From: Streptosporangiaceae bacterium
Lineage (GTDB): Bacteria; Actinomycetota; Actinomycetes; Streptosporangiales; Streptosporangiaceae
Length of the DNA stretch: 6,604 nucleotides
Direction: 5' to 3'
Assembly: GCA_030043395.1 (NCBI GenBank)
Contig: JASHXW010000528.1
Location: forward strand, 1-6,604
The notes under the pieces: generated by a model
What the model was told of the DNA's origin: nothing
The model's input: only the letters and a program-made list of their open reading frames with translations
Databases searched by the model: none
Position numbers and translations under genes: made by a program
Shown: positions 1-6,432 of the stretch, piece after piece
How the letters are laid out: every line of letters starts with the position of its first letter
Numbering within the stretch: the stretch's first letter is position 1

Positions 1-620
1 ACCGGCATGGTCCCTGATCGCGTTGTTTTCGGCATTGTTTGGCGTCGAGATGGGCCGTATAGGTCGACTCTCCTAGTATGGCCATGGATTCCCCAGTTTC
101 GGACAGTCAAGTAGTCAAGGAGCCCGGCGGACTCGAGCGGACTGATCGCCTCCGCATCCCGGCCACTCAGATAGATGCGATCGCCACCAGCCGACACGAC
201 TCGCGCCCGGTCGGACAACGCCTTGATGAGGGTGGCCCCAGAGCCGTCCGCCTTCGCAGTTGCAATACGGGCAAGGCTAACTCTGTGCCGGCCGGGTAAG
301 GAAGCTTTGCCTGCTGGGCGCGGACCTCGGCGTTCAGTAGGTTGCAGTAAGCGTCCAGGATTGTGACCTTGCCGCGCCGCGACGGCATCGGGGGACTCGC
401 CTCCGCGGGGCGGCCCATCGTCCAGCGGAATAAGCCCGGCTACTGCGATGCCGACGGTGCCACGGTCAAACTGCATGATCAGCGAGAGCGCGACGCCTAT
501 CCCGATCGCCGCGGCAACGCGCAGCAGGAGCGTTTCGGCGAGCCTTGGCACGATCGCGACTTGAGAAACCAACCCTGTGCGCCGGACGATTCGGATTTGC
601 CCGATCTGGAGGGATCGGAT
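1..620 (-). pseudogene. SulP-family anion transporter relic (last TM + STAS domain), 5'-truncated and frameshifted, runs off left edge
   Basis: SulP proteins are membrane anion (sulfate, bicarbonate and similar) transporters with 10-14 helices followed by a cytoplasmic STAS domain. On the minus strand, 620 to about 432 reads as a charged linker, then a hydrophobic helix containing AAAIGIGVALSLIMQF, like the end of the SulP membrane domain. The reading then moves one frame over: about 433-240 contains KVTILDAYCNLLNAE and LALPVLQLRRRTALG, a STAS beginning. At a C run (236-239 on the plus strand) it returns to the first frame, giving ATLIKALSDRARVV, GGDRIYLSG and ESAGLLDYL. Between about 109 and 77 it changes again, to AILGESTYTAHLDAKQ, a SulP-like tail. 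Third-position GC follows the same frame switches. The N-terminal helices are missing: the first frame meets a stop at 651-653 and an intact small gene ends at 640. The family call rests on remembered SulP/STAS patterns, not a search. Sequencing error could explain one indel but hardly three. Confidence 0.65.
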
Positions 621-639
621 GCCTGGAGGGTGATCACGT

Positions 640-996
640 CTACCCGGCAGTCAAGAGCCGGCTTAGGTCGTCCAAGCTTTTGAGCCTGGCGCGTTCGGCA
701 AGCAGGAATCGGTCGCCGACCACAGTAATCACGTAGTCGCCGCCCGAGTAGGTCCAGCTTCGTTGAGGCAGCCAGCTGGTCTGGTTGAAGCCGCTCTGGT
801 TCAGGCTGTCGACCGCGTACGCCATGGAGTTGAATATCGCAGTTACCGCGGCGCAGAACCACTGCGCTATCCCGGTCAGCGCCGGATTTTCGATATATAG
901 GCCGGCCGTCTTGTGCTCCGTGACACGCCCGTCCTGGCCGAACCGACCCGCCATGATTACACCTGGGCTTGCGACCAGATCGTCCAACTCGCTCAT
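640..996 (-). CDS. DUF2173-type small protein (roadblock/LC7-like fold suspected)
   Basis: This is a 118-residue soluble protein without signal peptide or clear membrane segment. It resembles the DUF2173 family: an N-terminal LDDLVASPGVIMAGRF stretch (residues 4-19), a central helix rich in Ala, Phe and Met (about 43-63), and a C-terminal SGGDYVITVVGDRFLLAE strand pair (84-101) followed by a short helix. The biochemical role of the family is not established; a relation to roadblock/LC7 regulatory domains is my inference from the pattern. I chose the ATG at 996 over an in-frame ATG at 1071. Family similarity begins at MSELDDL, the 25 extra residues are Arg/Cys-rich and unlike a domain, and a purine-rich AGGAAGGCAGG lies 11 nt or more upstream of 996. 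It stands alone: about 260 nt separate it from the permease gene upstream, and the SulP relic begins about 20 nt after its stop. Confidence 0.75.
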   Translation of the reverse strand: MSELDDLVASPGVIMAGRFGQDGRVTEHKTAGLYIENPALTGIAQWFCAAVTAIFNSMAYAVDSLNQSGFNQTSWLPQRSWTYSGGDYVITVVGDRFLLAERARLKSLDDLSRLLTAG

Positions 997-1257
997 TTCG
1001 GATCGAGCCTGCCTTCCTGTATCCCCTGGGCCGCACCGCTCACACTCTGCCACCCGAATCTGGCGCTGCAATCCTCCGCCAAGGGTGAGTTTCGATGGTC
1101 CGCAAGCGGGTCAGCGAGTTGGCGATGTACCTGTTGATTCGGCTCGCGCCTCGAAGTGACGCTCCGCGCCAGTGGGTCGTGCCATGTGATCGGCGCAACG
1201 TAAAAGTCACGCCCTGGCCGCGCCCGGCACTCGATGCCGCTCAAGGCATCACAGTGG
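997..1257. other. gene-free spacer between permease and DUF2173 gene
   Basis: No frame in these 261 nt gives a recognisable protein. Short open frames exist on both strands but are Arg/Pro-rich, with the composition of antisense or non-coding GC-rich DNA. The spacer must hold the end of the transporter transcript and probably a promoter for the small downstream gene, but I see no convincing -35/-10 pair. Confidence 0.6.
1233..1250 (-). terminator. possible hairpin just after permease stop
   Basis: GATGCC and GGCATC form a perfect 6-bp stem around a 6-nt loop, beginning 7 nt after the permease TGA. There is no U tract directly behind it; a TTTT run appears only about 30 nt further on. It may help end or stabilise the transporter transcript, but it is short for an intrinsic terminator. 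Confidence 0.3.
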
Positions 1258-2370
1258 TCAGGCGTCCCTGGTGGTCATGCGCCAAGCTCCGATTCCGGTC
1301 CAGCCAGCGATCCAGCCGGCGATCACGCTGATCATCGCCCACGTCGGCATGCGCGGGATCTGGATGCCGGTTGTTCCGTTGAGGAATCCGGGACCGCCCA
1401 AGGTGATCCCTAGTGAGGCAGGGCGTAGCTGATCGAGCGCGACGCCCACGACCAGGCGCTGGCCGTCGAGGAAGTACGGGATGACGTGCAGAGCGAACAC
1501 CGGTGTCAGGATGATCTGCAGCACGATCAGCAAGATGATCGGCACTGTCCGCTGCCCCATGAGCGATCCCAGGCCAAGGCCGACGACGAAGCCGATGCCG
1601 ACCTCGAGTTCGAGCCACAAGCCGATCTTGGCCATCTCGCTGGGCGGCAGCCCCTCGACGAGATCCTGTTCTCCGGCGTACTCGTGATACAGGGCGCTGC
1701 TTTCACGGCTGATTGCAGAGCGGAGGAGTGCGGGAGAGTTCGCTACCTTCGGCGGGAAGCTCTGCGGGGTGACCTGCATGACCAGCCCGGGGTGCTGCTC
1801 CGCCCAGCGCAGCAGCGCGGCCTGGTCCAGGTGCCTCGGGAAGGCGACGCCGTCCAGCGGCACCGAGGTGGAAGGCGGTATGGCTTCGTAGGAGTTGACC
1901 AGGCAGACCATCGTGAAGGCCACAGCGACAAGCGGCACGATGATGCCGAGCCCAGCTGGGATCCGGGCGAAGTACAGGGCCAGCCGGGACCTGCCGGTGC
2001 TGGCGAGGTGGCGGAACATCCCGTCGGTAAGGTCTGTCGTCCCTGCCGTGGCCCCAAGGGCGCACGCGACGATGAAGCCGAACTCTGCCATGAGGTCGAT
2101 GAGGAACGTGAAGACGTCAGGGGTGCCGGCCGGGCCGTAGATCTTCGGGTCAATCACGTGGAGCAGCAGCCGCAGGCCAAGGACCAGGACTGGCAATCCG
2201 ATCGTCAGCACCGCGAGGGCGATCATCAGGCCGCGGCGCTTGCGCAACTCAAGGTTCTTGGTCGCGATGAGCGCCCAGGTGGGAACCCAGCCGAGCAAGC
2301 GTGGAGTGGCTGTCGCTTGCGATGGACCCTCTGGTGTCGCGGGCGCAGCCGCGGGGGCAAGCTCAGTCAT
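1258..2370 (-). CDS. ABC transporter permease, ABC-2-like
   Basis: A 370-residue integral membrane protein, the expected transmembrane partner of the ATPase encoded just upstream. After a Pro/Ala-rich cytoplasmic start (1-28) come about six hydrophobic helices: roughly 47-70, 93-109, 137-158, 250-270, 276-298 and 344-363. Residues 159-249, between the third and fourth helices, form a large polar loop probably outside the membrane. Three helices either side of a big loop fits ABC-2 type permeases of efflux or lantibiotic/bacitracin-resistance type, although no sequence motif fixes the substrate. The start ATG lies inside the end of the ATPase gene (8-nt overlap, ATGACTGA) and is preceded by GGGAG about 6 nt away, so translation is probably coupled and the two proteins made together. 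Substrate and direction of transport cannot be read from sequence. Confidence 0.88.
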   Translation of the reverse strand: MTELAPAAAPATPEGPSQATATPRLLGWVPTWALIATKNLELRKRRGLMIALAVLTIGLPVLVLGLRLLLHVIDPKIYGPAGTPDVFTFLIDLMAEFGFIVACALGATAGTTDLTDGMFRHLASTGRSRLALYFARIPAGLGIIVPLVAVAFTMVCLVNSYEAIPPSTSVPLDGVAFPRHLDQAALLRWAEQHPGLVMQVTPQSFPPKVANSPALLRSAISRESSALYHEYAGEQDLVEGLPPSEMAKIGLWLELEVGIGFVVGLGLGSLMGQRTVPIILLIVLQIILTPVFALHVIPYFLDGQRLVVGVALDQLRPASLGITLGGPGFLNGTTGIQIPRMPTWAMISVIAGWIAGWTGIGAWRMTTRDA

Positions 2371-3583
2371 CGCTGTCTCCCAGGCGGCTAGTCACAGACA
2401 AGAACCAGTCCTCCAGAGAGGCCCTGGACTCCTGCAGGCGATAGACGGAGATTCCGGCGCCGACCAGGCGCCGGTTGAGGTCGGCTACCGAGTCGCGCGT
2501 CGCTCCGCGGGGCAAGGTCACCGCGATCCCGGATTCGGTGAGCGCCGCTGAGGTGCCGATACCCGCGTCCTCGATAAGCTGCAGCGCCCTGGGCGGCTCG
2601 TCGCAGTCCACCTGCACGGCGGAGGAACGCGAGGATCGGATCAGCTCCTCGATCGGCCCCTGGCGAATCACCCGGCCGCGATCGACGATCGCCACCGCGT
2701 CGCACGTTCGCTCGACTTCGTCCAGCAGGTGCGAGGACAGCACCACGGTCCTGCCCTCTTTGACCAGGCTCGTGATCATCGCGCGCATCTCCTGCATCCC
2801 GGCCGGGTCCAGGCCGTTCATCGGCTCGTCGAGGATCAGCAGCTCCGGGTCACCGAGCAGGCACGCGGCGACGCCGAGGCGCTGGCGCATCCCCATCGAA
2901 TAGGAGGCGACCTTGTGGTCAGCCCGGTCTGCGAGGCCGACCCTGGTCAGTGAGGGCCCGATGCGCTTGCCTGCATCGCCGCCTCGTGCTGCCGCCAGCA
3001 GGAGCAGGTTCTCGCGGCCGGTCAGATGCGAGTGGAATCTGGGCTCGTCGACGATGGCGCCCACCCGGGCGAGTGCCCTGGACCGCTCTGCCGGGACCGG
3101 AACGCCGAGCAGGGACATGGTGCCGCCATTGGCATGCGTCAGGCCGAGGAGCGTCCGGATGAGGGTGGTCTTTCCCGCGCCGTTCGGCCCGAGGTAGCCG
3201 AAGGCGCAGCCACGGGGCACGAGCAGGTCGACGTGGTCGACGGCGACGTTGGCTCCGAACCTCTTTACTAGGCCATGGGTCTGGACTGCCCACCCACCTT
3301 CCGGCTCCCGGCCGGCGAATCCACTTGGTGACTGCGGAGCTTGCCCCGCTTGCTGATCACCAGGAGTCGGGGCAGGGCGCCGCGGGGTGGCGGGACGGAT
3401 CGTCTGCCTGCTGCGACCTGCCGCGTGCCGGCGCTGAGCCCGGCGCTGGCCAAGCCTCGATGCGGCGTACCAGACCCCGGCCGCGACTGCGAGCAAGACG
3501 ATGATCGGGGCGGGCCCGATGCCAGGTATATGGGCCAGAGATTGCGGAGGCAGCGATTTCATGCTGCCCGTCCGGTCAGGCAC
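2363..3583 (-). CDS. ABC transporter ATP-binding protein with N-terminal membrane anchor
   Basis: This 406-residue protein powers the adjacent permease. The nucleotide-binding domain starts near residue 98. It shows Walker A GPNGAGKT (132-139), a Q-loop region reading VDEPRF (178-183) without the usual Gln, signature SYSMGMRQRL (227-236), Walker B LLILDEP (248-254), D-loop GLDP (257-260) and switch His285 in SSHLL. The C-terminal 90 residues match the extra domain common in BcrA-like export ATPases. Unusually, about 97 residues precede the domain: a hydrophobic stretch at 25-44 (APIIVLLAVAAGVWYAASRL) and then an Arg/Pro/Gln-rich linker. Codon bias through this part is coding-like, so it is probably translated rather than an overextended start. 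The start is GTG with AGGA 11 nt upstream; an in-frame ATG at 3562 would also keep the membrane segment. It follows the response regulator after 160 nt and overlaps the permease by 8 nt. Confidence 0.95.
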   Translation of the reverse strand: MPDRTGSMKSLPPQSLAHIPGIGPAPIIVLLAVAAGVWYAASRLGQRRAQRRHAAGRSRQTIRPATPRRPAPTPGDQQAGQAPQSPSGFAGREPEGGWAVQTHGLVKRFGANVAVDHVDLLVPRGCAFGYLGPNGAGKTTLIRTLLGLTHANGGTMSLLGVPVPAERSRALARVGAIVDEPRFHSHLTGRENLLLLAAARGGDAGKRIGPSLTRVGLADRADHKVASYSMGMRQRLGVAACLLGDPELLILDEPMNGLDPAGMQEMRAMITSLVKEGRTVVLSSHLLDEVERTCDAVAIVDRGRVIRQGPIEELIRSSRSSAVQVDCDEPPRALQLIEDAGIGTSAALTESGIAVTLPRGATRDSVADLNRRLVGAGISVYRLQESRASLEDWFLSVTSRLGDSDD

Positions 3584-3645
3584 GCAATAGGGCGTCCTGG
3601 CGAGTTCGAGCTTGCGGATTTCATGCGGCCATAGTCGCGATTGCC

Positions 3646-3669
3646 CGCGGTCATGTCGTCATGCCCGCG
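3646..3669. promoter_or_regulatory. inverted repeat upstream of ABC operon, candidate response-regulator site
   Basis: CGCGGTCATG (3646-3655) and CATGCCCGCG (3660-3669) are inverted copies with one mismatch in ten, separated by TCGT. GTCATG also occurs as a direct repeat (3650-3655 and 3658-3663). The element sits 63-86 nt upstream of the ATPase start in the 160-nt gap after the response regulator gene. Position and symmetry fit a dimeric NarL-type regulator binding near the transporter promoter. It could instead form an RNA hairpin at the end of the kinase-regulator transcript, but no U tract follows. Confidence 0.45.
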
Positions 3670-3743
3670 CATGCAATGTGCGTCATCCCGCAGAACGACG
3701 GCCGGTCAGCCTCCAGTAGCGGGCGAGCCGGAAGCTCAGCTGG

Positions 3744-4406
3744 CTACTCTGGCATCGAGACGAGCCCGGCCTCGTAGGCGAGGATGGCTAGCTGCGTCCG
3801 GTCCCTGGCGCCGAGCTTTGCCAGCATCCGGCTGACGTGGGTCTTGACTGTCGGCAGGCTCACGTGCAGCTCTTCGGCCAGCTCGGTATTGGACAAGCCC
3901 TGAGCGACAAGGGACAGCACCTCGCGCTCGCGCTCCGTGAGCCGCTCGAAGTCCTTGCGCCCGCTCGCCGCGATGCCGCCAGCGCGGCTGAAATGGGCGA
4001 TCAGCCGGCGGGTGACGCTCGGCGCGAGGAGGGCGTCCCCACCGGCGATGACGCGGATCGCGCTCAGCAGCTCGTCGAGGGGCCGGCTCTTCAGCGCGAA
4101 CCCGCTCGCTCCCGCCCTCAGTGCTTCGAAGACGTACTCGTCAAGGTCGAACGTAGTGAGGATGAGCACCCTTGGTGCCGTGCTGCCCGCGCTGGCGATC
4201 CGGCGGGTGGCCTCGATGCCGTCCATCACCGGCATTCGCACGTCCATCACGACCACATCCGGCGAGCAGCGTGCGGCGAGTTCGACGGCCTGCCGGCCCT
4301 CGCTGGCTTCGCCGACGACTTCGAGGTCGTCCTCCGCGTCGATCAGCGAGGAGAAGGCCGTCCGCAACAGCGCCTCGTCGTCGACGACGAGCACCCTGGT
4401 CGTCAC
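3744..4406 (-). CDS. NarL/LuxR-family two-component response regulator
   Basis: A 220-residue cytoplasmic transcription regulator, full length for the family. The receiver domain (about 3-118) has the acidic pair Asp9/Asp10, phospho-acceptor Asp55 in VVVMDVRMP, Thr84/Thr85 and Lys106 in FALKSRP, where many relatives have KD or KDA after the Lys. A linker leads to the LuxR-type helix-turn-helix (about 155-217), with LTEREREVLSLVAQGLSN, ELHVSLPTVKTHVSRMLAKL and the closing RTQLAILAYEAGLV all typical. The start is a GTG overlapping the kinase stop by 4 nt (GTGA), so the two proteins are probably made together. It should be phosphorylated by that kinase and then bind DNA as a dimer. The adjacent ABC transporter genes are the natural target, with an inverted repeat waiting in front of them. 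Confidence 0.95.
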   Translation of the reverse strand: MTTRVLVVDDEALLRTAFSSLIDAEDDLEVVGEASEGRQAVELAARCSPDVVVMDVRMPVMDGIEATRRIASAGSTAPRVLILTTFDLDEYVFEALRAGASGFALKSRPLDELLSAIRVIAGGDALLAPSVTRRLIAHFSRAGGIAASGRKDFERLTEREREVLSLVAQGLSNTELAEELHVSLPTVKTHVSRMLAKLGARDRTQLAILAYEAGLVSMPE

Positions 4407-5473
4407 CGGCCTGCCTCGACTGGAACCTCCGCGATCACGTGGAAGCCGCTGCCGGGACGCGGTCCGGCCGCGAGCGACCCGCCGAACGCGCTGACCCGCT
4501 CGCGCATCCCGACGATGCCGTGTCCGGGCGGGCCAGGCTTCACGGGCACTCCTGCGTCGGCTCCTCCGTCGTCGGCGACCTCGACGCGGACCGTGCGGTC
4601 GCGGACAGCGACATCGACGGTCGCGCTGGCCCTGGGCGCGTGCTTCACCACGTTCGTGAGCGCCTCCTGGACTACCCGGTAGAGGGAGAGCTCCAGCGCG
4701 GGGGAGAGCGGCTGATCAGTGCCCGACGTCCGCAGCTGCACCGCGGTCCCTGATGCCCGGACCGTCTCCACCAGCTCCTTCAGGTCAGCCAGGCGGGGCG
4801 CCGGTGACAGCGCGGCGTCCGAGACTCCCTCCTCACGCAGCAGGCCGACTACCACTCGCAACTCGTCCTGCGCCGTCCGGCCGATGGCCTCGATCGACTC
4901 GAGAGCGCTCGCCGCCTCCTCCGGCCGCCTTGCCATGAGGCGCCGGCCCACGCCAGCCTGAACCGTGATCACCGCGAGGGTGTGGGCCACGACATCGTGA
5001 AGTTCATGGGCGATGCGCACGCGCTCCTCGCGAACCTCCTGACGGGCACGCTCGGCCTCAGCCGCCCGCTCGCGTTCCTCCTGCTCCGCGAGCCCGGCCA
5101 GGTACCGCCGCCGCGTCGCGACCGAGTCACCCACGAACCAGGCTGCCCCGAGCGGCAGGAATCCCAGGACGGCGTCGCCGGCGAGCGGCGGGTGGCTTTC
5201 GGTGGACGCCACGAAAAGGAACGCGGTGCTCAGGCCGGCCGCCGCGACAACCGCGGCTGCGATGGAGATTCGCCGAGGTAGCCGTGCCGCGGCAAGGTAG
5301 GTCGCTGCCGCGACCAGGCCGGCCAGCGGGACATTCTCGTTACCATGCAGCAGCACATAGCAGAACAGCGCGACAGTAATGCCCATGAGAAGCAACTGCC
5401 AGCGCCGCGAGCGCGGACTGAAGGCAGCGCGCGGGACGTCGGGCGGGCTATCAAGCCGGTTGCTTTCGGACAC
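4403..5473 (-). CDS. sensor histidine kinase, HisKA_3 / DesK-NarX type
   Basis: A 356-residue membrane sensor kinase. The N-terminal part has about four hydrophobic segments (roughly 26-43, 48-64, 69-90, 100-117) with very short loops and no separate extracellular domain, so it probably senses something within the membrane or envelope. A charged coiled-coil-like helix (about 124-152) leads to the dimerisation box RIAHELHDVVAHTL (153-166), with His159 the expected phosphorylated residue. The HATPase_c domain shows the N box VVQEALTNVVKHA (267-279, Asn274), DDGG (301-304), GHGIVGMRERV (317-327) and GSGF (341-344). The start is a GTG without a clear ribosome-binding site, 67 nt after the methyltransferase stop, so it may have its own promoter and a near-leaderless transcript. 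It overlaps the response regulator by 4 nt. The signal is unknown; cell-envelope stress or antimicrobial compounds are an inference from the linked transporter. Confidence 0.95.
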   Translation of the reverse strand: MSESNRLDSPPDVPRAAFSPRSRRWQLLLMGITVALFCYVLLHGNENVPLAGLVAAATYLAAARLPRRISIAAAVVAAAGLSTAFLFVASTESHPPLAGDAVLGFLPLGAAWFVGDSVATRRRYLAGLAEQEERERAAEAERARQEVREERVRIAHELHDVVAHTLAVITVQAGVGRRLMARRPEEAASALESIEAIGRTAQDELRVVVGLLREEGVSDAALSPAPRLADLKELVETVRASGTAVQLRTSGTDQPLSPALELSLYRVVQEALTNVVKHAPRASATVDVAVRDRTVRVEVADDGGADAGVPVKPGPPGHGIVGMRERVSAFGGSLAAGPRPGSGFHVIAEVPVEAGR

Positions 5474-5484
5474 TAGCCCGACCG

Positions 5485-5513
5485 TACCTAACCTGACCTG
5501 CAGGTGGCGTCAG
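5485..5513 (-). promoter_or_regulatory. candidate promoter and short repeats before sensor kinase
   Basis: Read on the minus strand, CTGACG (5513-5508) and TAGGTA (5490-5485) are 17 nt apart and could be weak -35 and -10 boxes; transcription would then start only a few nt before the GTG at 5473. The spacer contains a perfect 10-bp palindrome ACCTGCAGGT (5496-5505) that runs into tandem five-base units CAGGT, CAGGT, TAGGT. The repeats could be a regulator site. The boxes match consensus poorly, so this is tentative. Confidence 0.3.
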
Positions 5514-5540
5514 TCGCAGGGATGAACCGTGCCCGCGTGC

Positions 5541-6359
5541 TCAGCCGGATTCGCTGCGCGTGGCGGTCACGGCCACGCTGGCGTATCCCATCAGGAAGCT
5601 GCCGCCCTGCGCGTCGATCGCTGACCTGATGCCGGCCAGCAGCTGGTCCTGCTTGCCTGCCGGGACCTGGCTGAAGCCGCCGGTAGTGGGCATCATGTCC
5701 AGGCACTGGTCCGTGGTGTAGGACTGCTCCCAGTCCACTTGCCACTGCTCGGCCTCGCCGAACCCGCCGGCCTGCTTCATTCCGTCGGCTGCCTTAGTGA
5801 GCTGGCTGGCGTATGCCGCGGCGCCGGGTCTGGTCATGCCGCGGAAGAGCGGTGAGTCCGGCAGCACCCGCTGGTACAGGGCAGCGAGCGCCTCGCTGAT
5901 GGGCGGCGGGAAGTTAAACGTGTTCCAGAACACGGCCAGGCGGCCACCGGGCCGCAGCACTTGTGCTGCCCTGGCCGCGCCGGCCACCGGATCCACCCAG
6001 TGCCACGCCTGCCCGGCGATGACCGCGTCGAACGTCCGCCCGGCCGGGTCCCACTCCTCGATTCTCGCGACCTCCACCTCGAACCCGTCGCGGCGCGCGA
6101 ACTCGGCCATCCGGGCATCAGGATCGATCCCGAGCACGTTGCACCCGGCAGCACGGAAGGGCCTTGCAGCGACCCCTGTCCCGATGCCGACGTCGAGCAC
6201 GTCGCGGCCGGGGGAGGCGGCGACGATGCGGTCGATCAGGGCCTGCGGGTAGCGCGGCCTGGTCCGGTCGTAACGCTCGGCGTCGGCCCCGAAGGATTCA
6301 GCCATCTGCCGGGCGCGGTGCAACTCGGTCGCTGAGAGGTCCGGCGGTAGAGTGGTCAT
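5541..6359 (-). CDS. class I SAM-dependent methyltransferase
   Basis: A 272-residue soluble enzyme expected to transfer a methyl group from S-adenosylmethionine to an unknown acceptor, probably a small molecule. The Rossmann fold is clear: RPRYP ahead of the domain, motif I VLDVGIGTGVA (54-64), acidic Asp79 in VLGIDPDARM for binding SAM ribose, DAVIAGQAWHWVDP (111-124), and RPGGRLAVFWN (136-146). The C-terminal half is helical and variable, as usual for the part that determines substrate in Methyltransf_11/25-type enzymes. The length is normal for this group. No Shine-Dalgarno sequence precedes the ATG, but TAAAGT lies 6 nt before it, so the transcript may be leaderless. It is divergent from a TetR-family gene and is a natural candidate for its control. 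It ends 67 nt before the sensor kinase, which it may or may not share a transcript with. Confidence 0.92.
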   Translation of the reverse strand: MTTLPPDLSATELHRARQMAESFGADAERYDRTRPRYPQALIDRIVAASPGRDVLDVGIGTGVAARPFRAAGCNVLGIDPDARMAEFARRDGFEVEVARIEEWDPAGRTFDAVIAGQAWHWVDPVAGAARAAQVLRPGGRLAVFWNTFNFPPPISEALAALYQRVLPDSPLFRGMTRPGAAAYASQLTKAADGMKQAGGFGEAEQWQVDWEQSYTTDQCLDMMPTTGGFSQVPAGKQDQLLAGIRSAIDAQGGSFLMGYASVAVTATRSESG

Positions 6360-6361
6360 GC

Positions 6362-6389
6362 GCCCACTTTAAGCGGGCAAGCGCCCACT
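6362..6389. promoter_or_regulatory. candidate TetR operator overlapping methyltransferase -10
   Basis: GCCCACTTTAAGCGGGC (6362-6378) is a 17-bp palindrome centred on T6370 with a single mismatched pair. A second GCCCACT at 6383-6389 makes a third half-site that can pair with the AGCGGGC in the middle, giving two overlapping inverted arrangements; the two GCGCCCACT copies start 21 bp apart, two helical turns. On the minus strand TAAAGT (6371-6366) lies inside the palindrome, 6 nt before the methyltransferase ATG, so a bound regulator would block that promoter. The -35 region is not recognisable. Confidence 0.5.
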
Positions 6390-6417
6390 CGCGACCCTGT
6401 TGAGCCGAGGGCGAACA

Positions 6418-6429
6418 AGGAAGAGAGGG
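6418..6429 (+). promoter_or_regulatory. ribosome-binding site of TetR-family gene
   Basis: The purine run AGGAAGAGAGGG ends 3 nt before the ATG at 6433, with AGGAAG 9 nt away. It supports that start, and contrasts with the divergent methyltransferase, which has no such site. Confidence 0.6.
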
Positions 6430-6432
6430 CTG

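Noticed and set aside
2..76. Plus-strand hydrophobic tail ending in TAG at 74-76, resembling the C-terminus of a membrane protein
   Set aside because: It is in exact antisense codon register with the minus-strand LGESTYTAHLDAK stretch of the SulP relic, which explains the pattern better.
601..618. Hairpin CCGATC-TGGAGG-GATCGG after the DUF2173 gene, as a terminator
   Set aside because: The stem is only 6 bp, no U tract follows, and it lies within codons that read as SulP linker sequence, so chance is likely.
497..1036. Long minus-strand open frame overlapping the DUF2173 gene
   Set aside because: It is Arg/Gly/Ser-rich, matches no family, and lies in another frame over a gene with recognisable domain pattern.
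996..1071. Upstream in-frame start at 1071 for the DUF2173 gene
   Set aside because: The added 25 residues look non-coding (Arg/Cys/Gly-rich) and family similarity starts at the later ATG.
1486..2391. 301-codon plus-strand open frame opposite the permease
   Set aside because: Composition is highly charged Gly/Arg/Glu/Asp, typical of the antisense of a GC-rich membrane protein gene; no domain is visible.
3562..3624. Small minus-strand open frame of about 20 codons starting at ATG 3624, ahead of the ATPase gene
   Set aside because: It has no ribosome-binding site and no sequence feature; it overlaps the ATPase start out of frame. A leader peptide role cannot be shown.
3837..4682. 281-codon plus-strand open frame opposite the regulator and kinase
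   Set aside because: It crosses two well-supported minus-strand genes and shows no domain pattern of its own.
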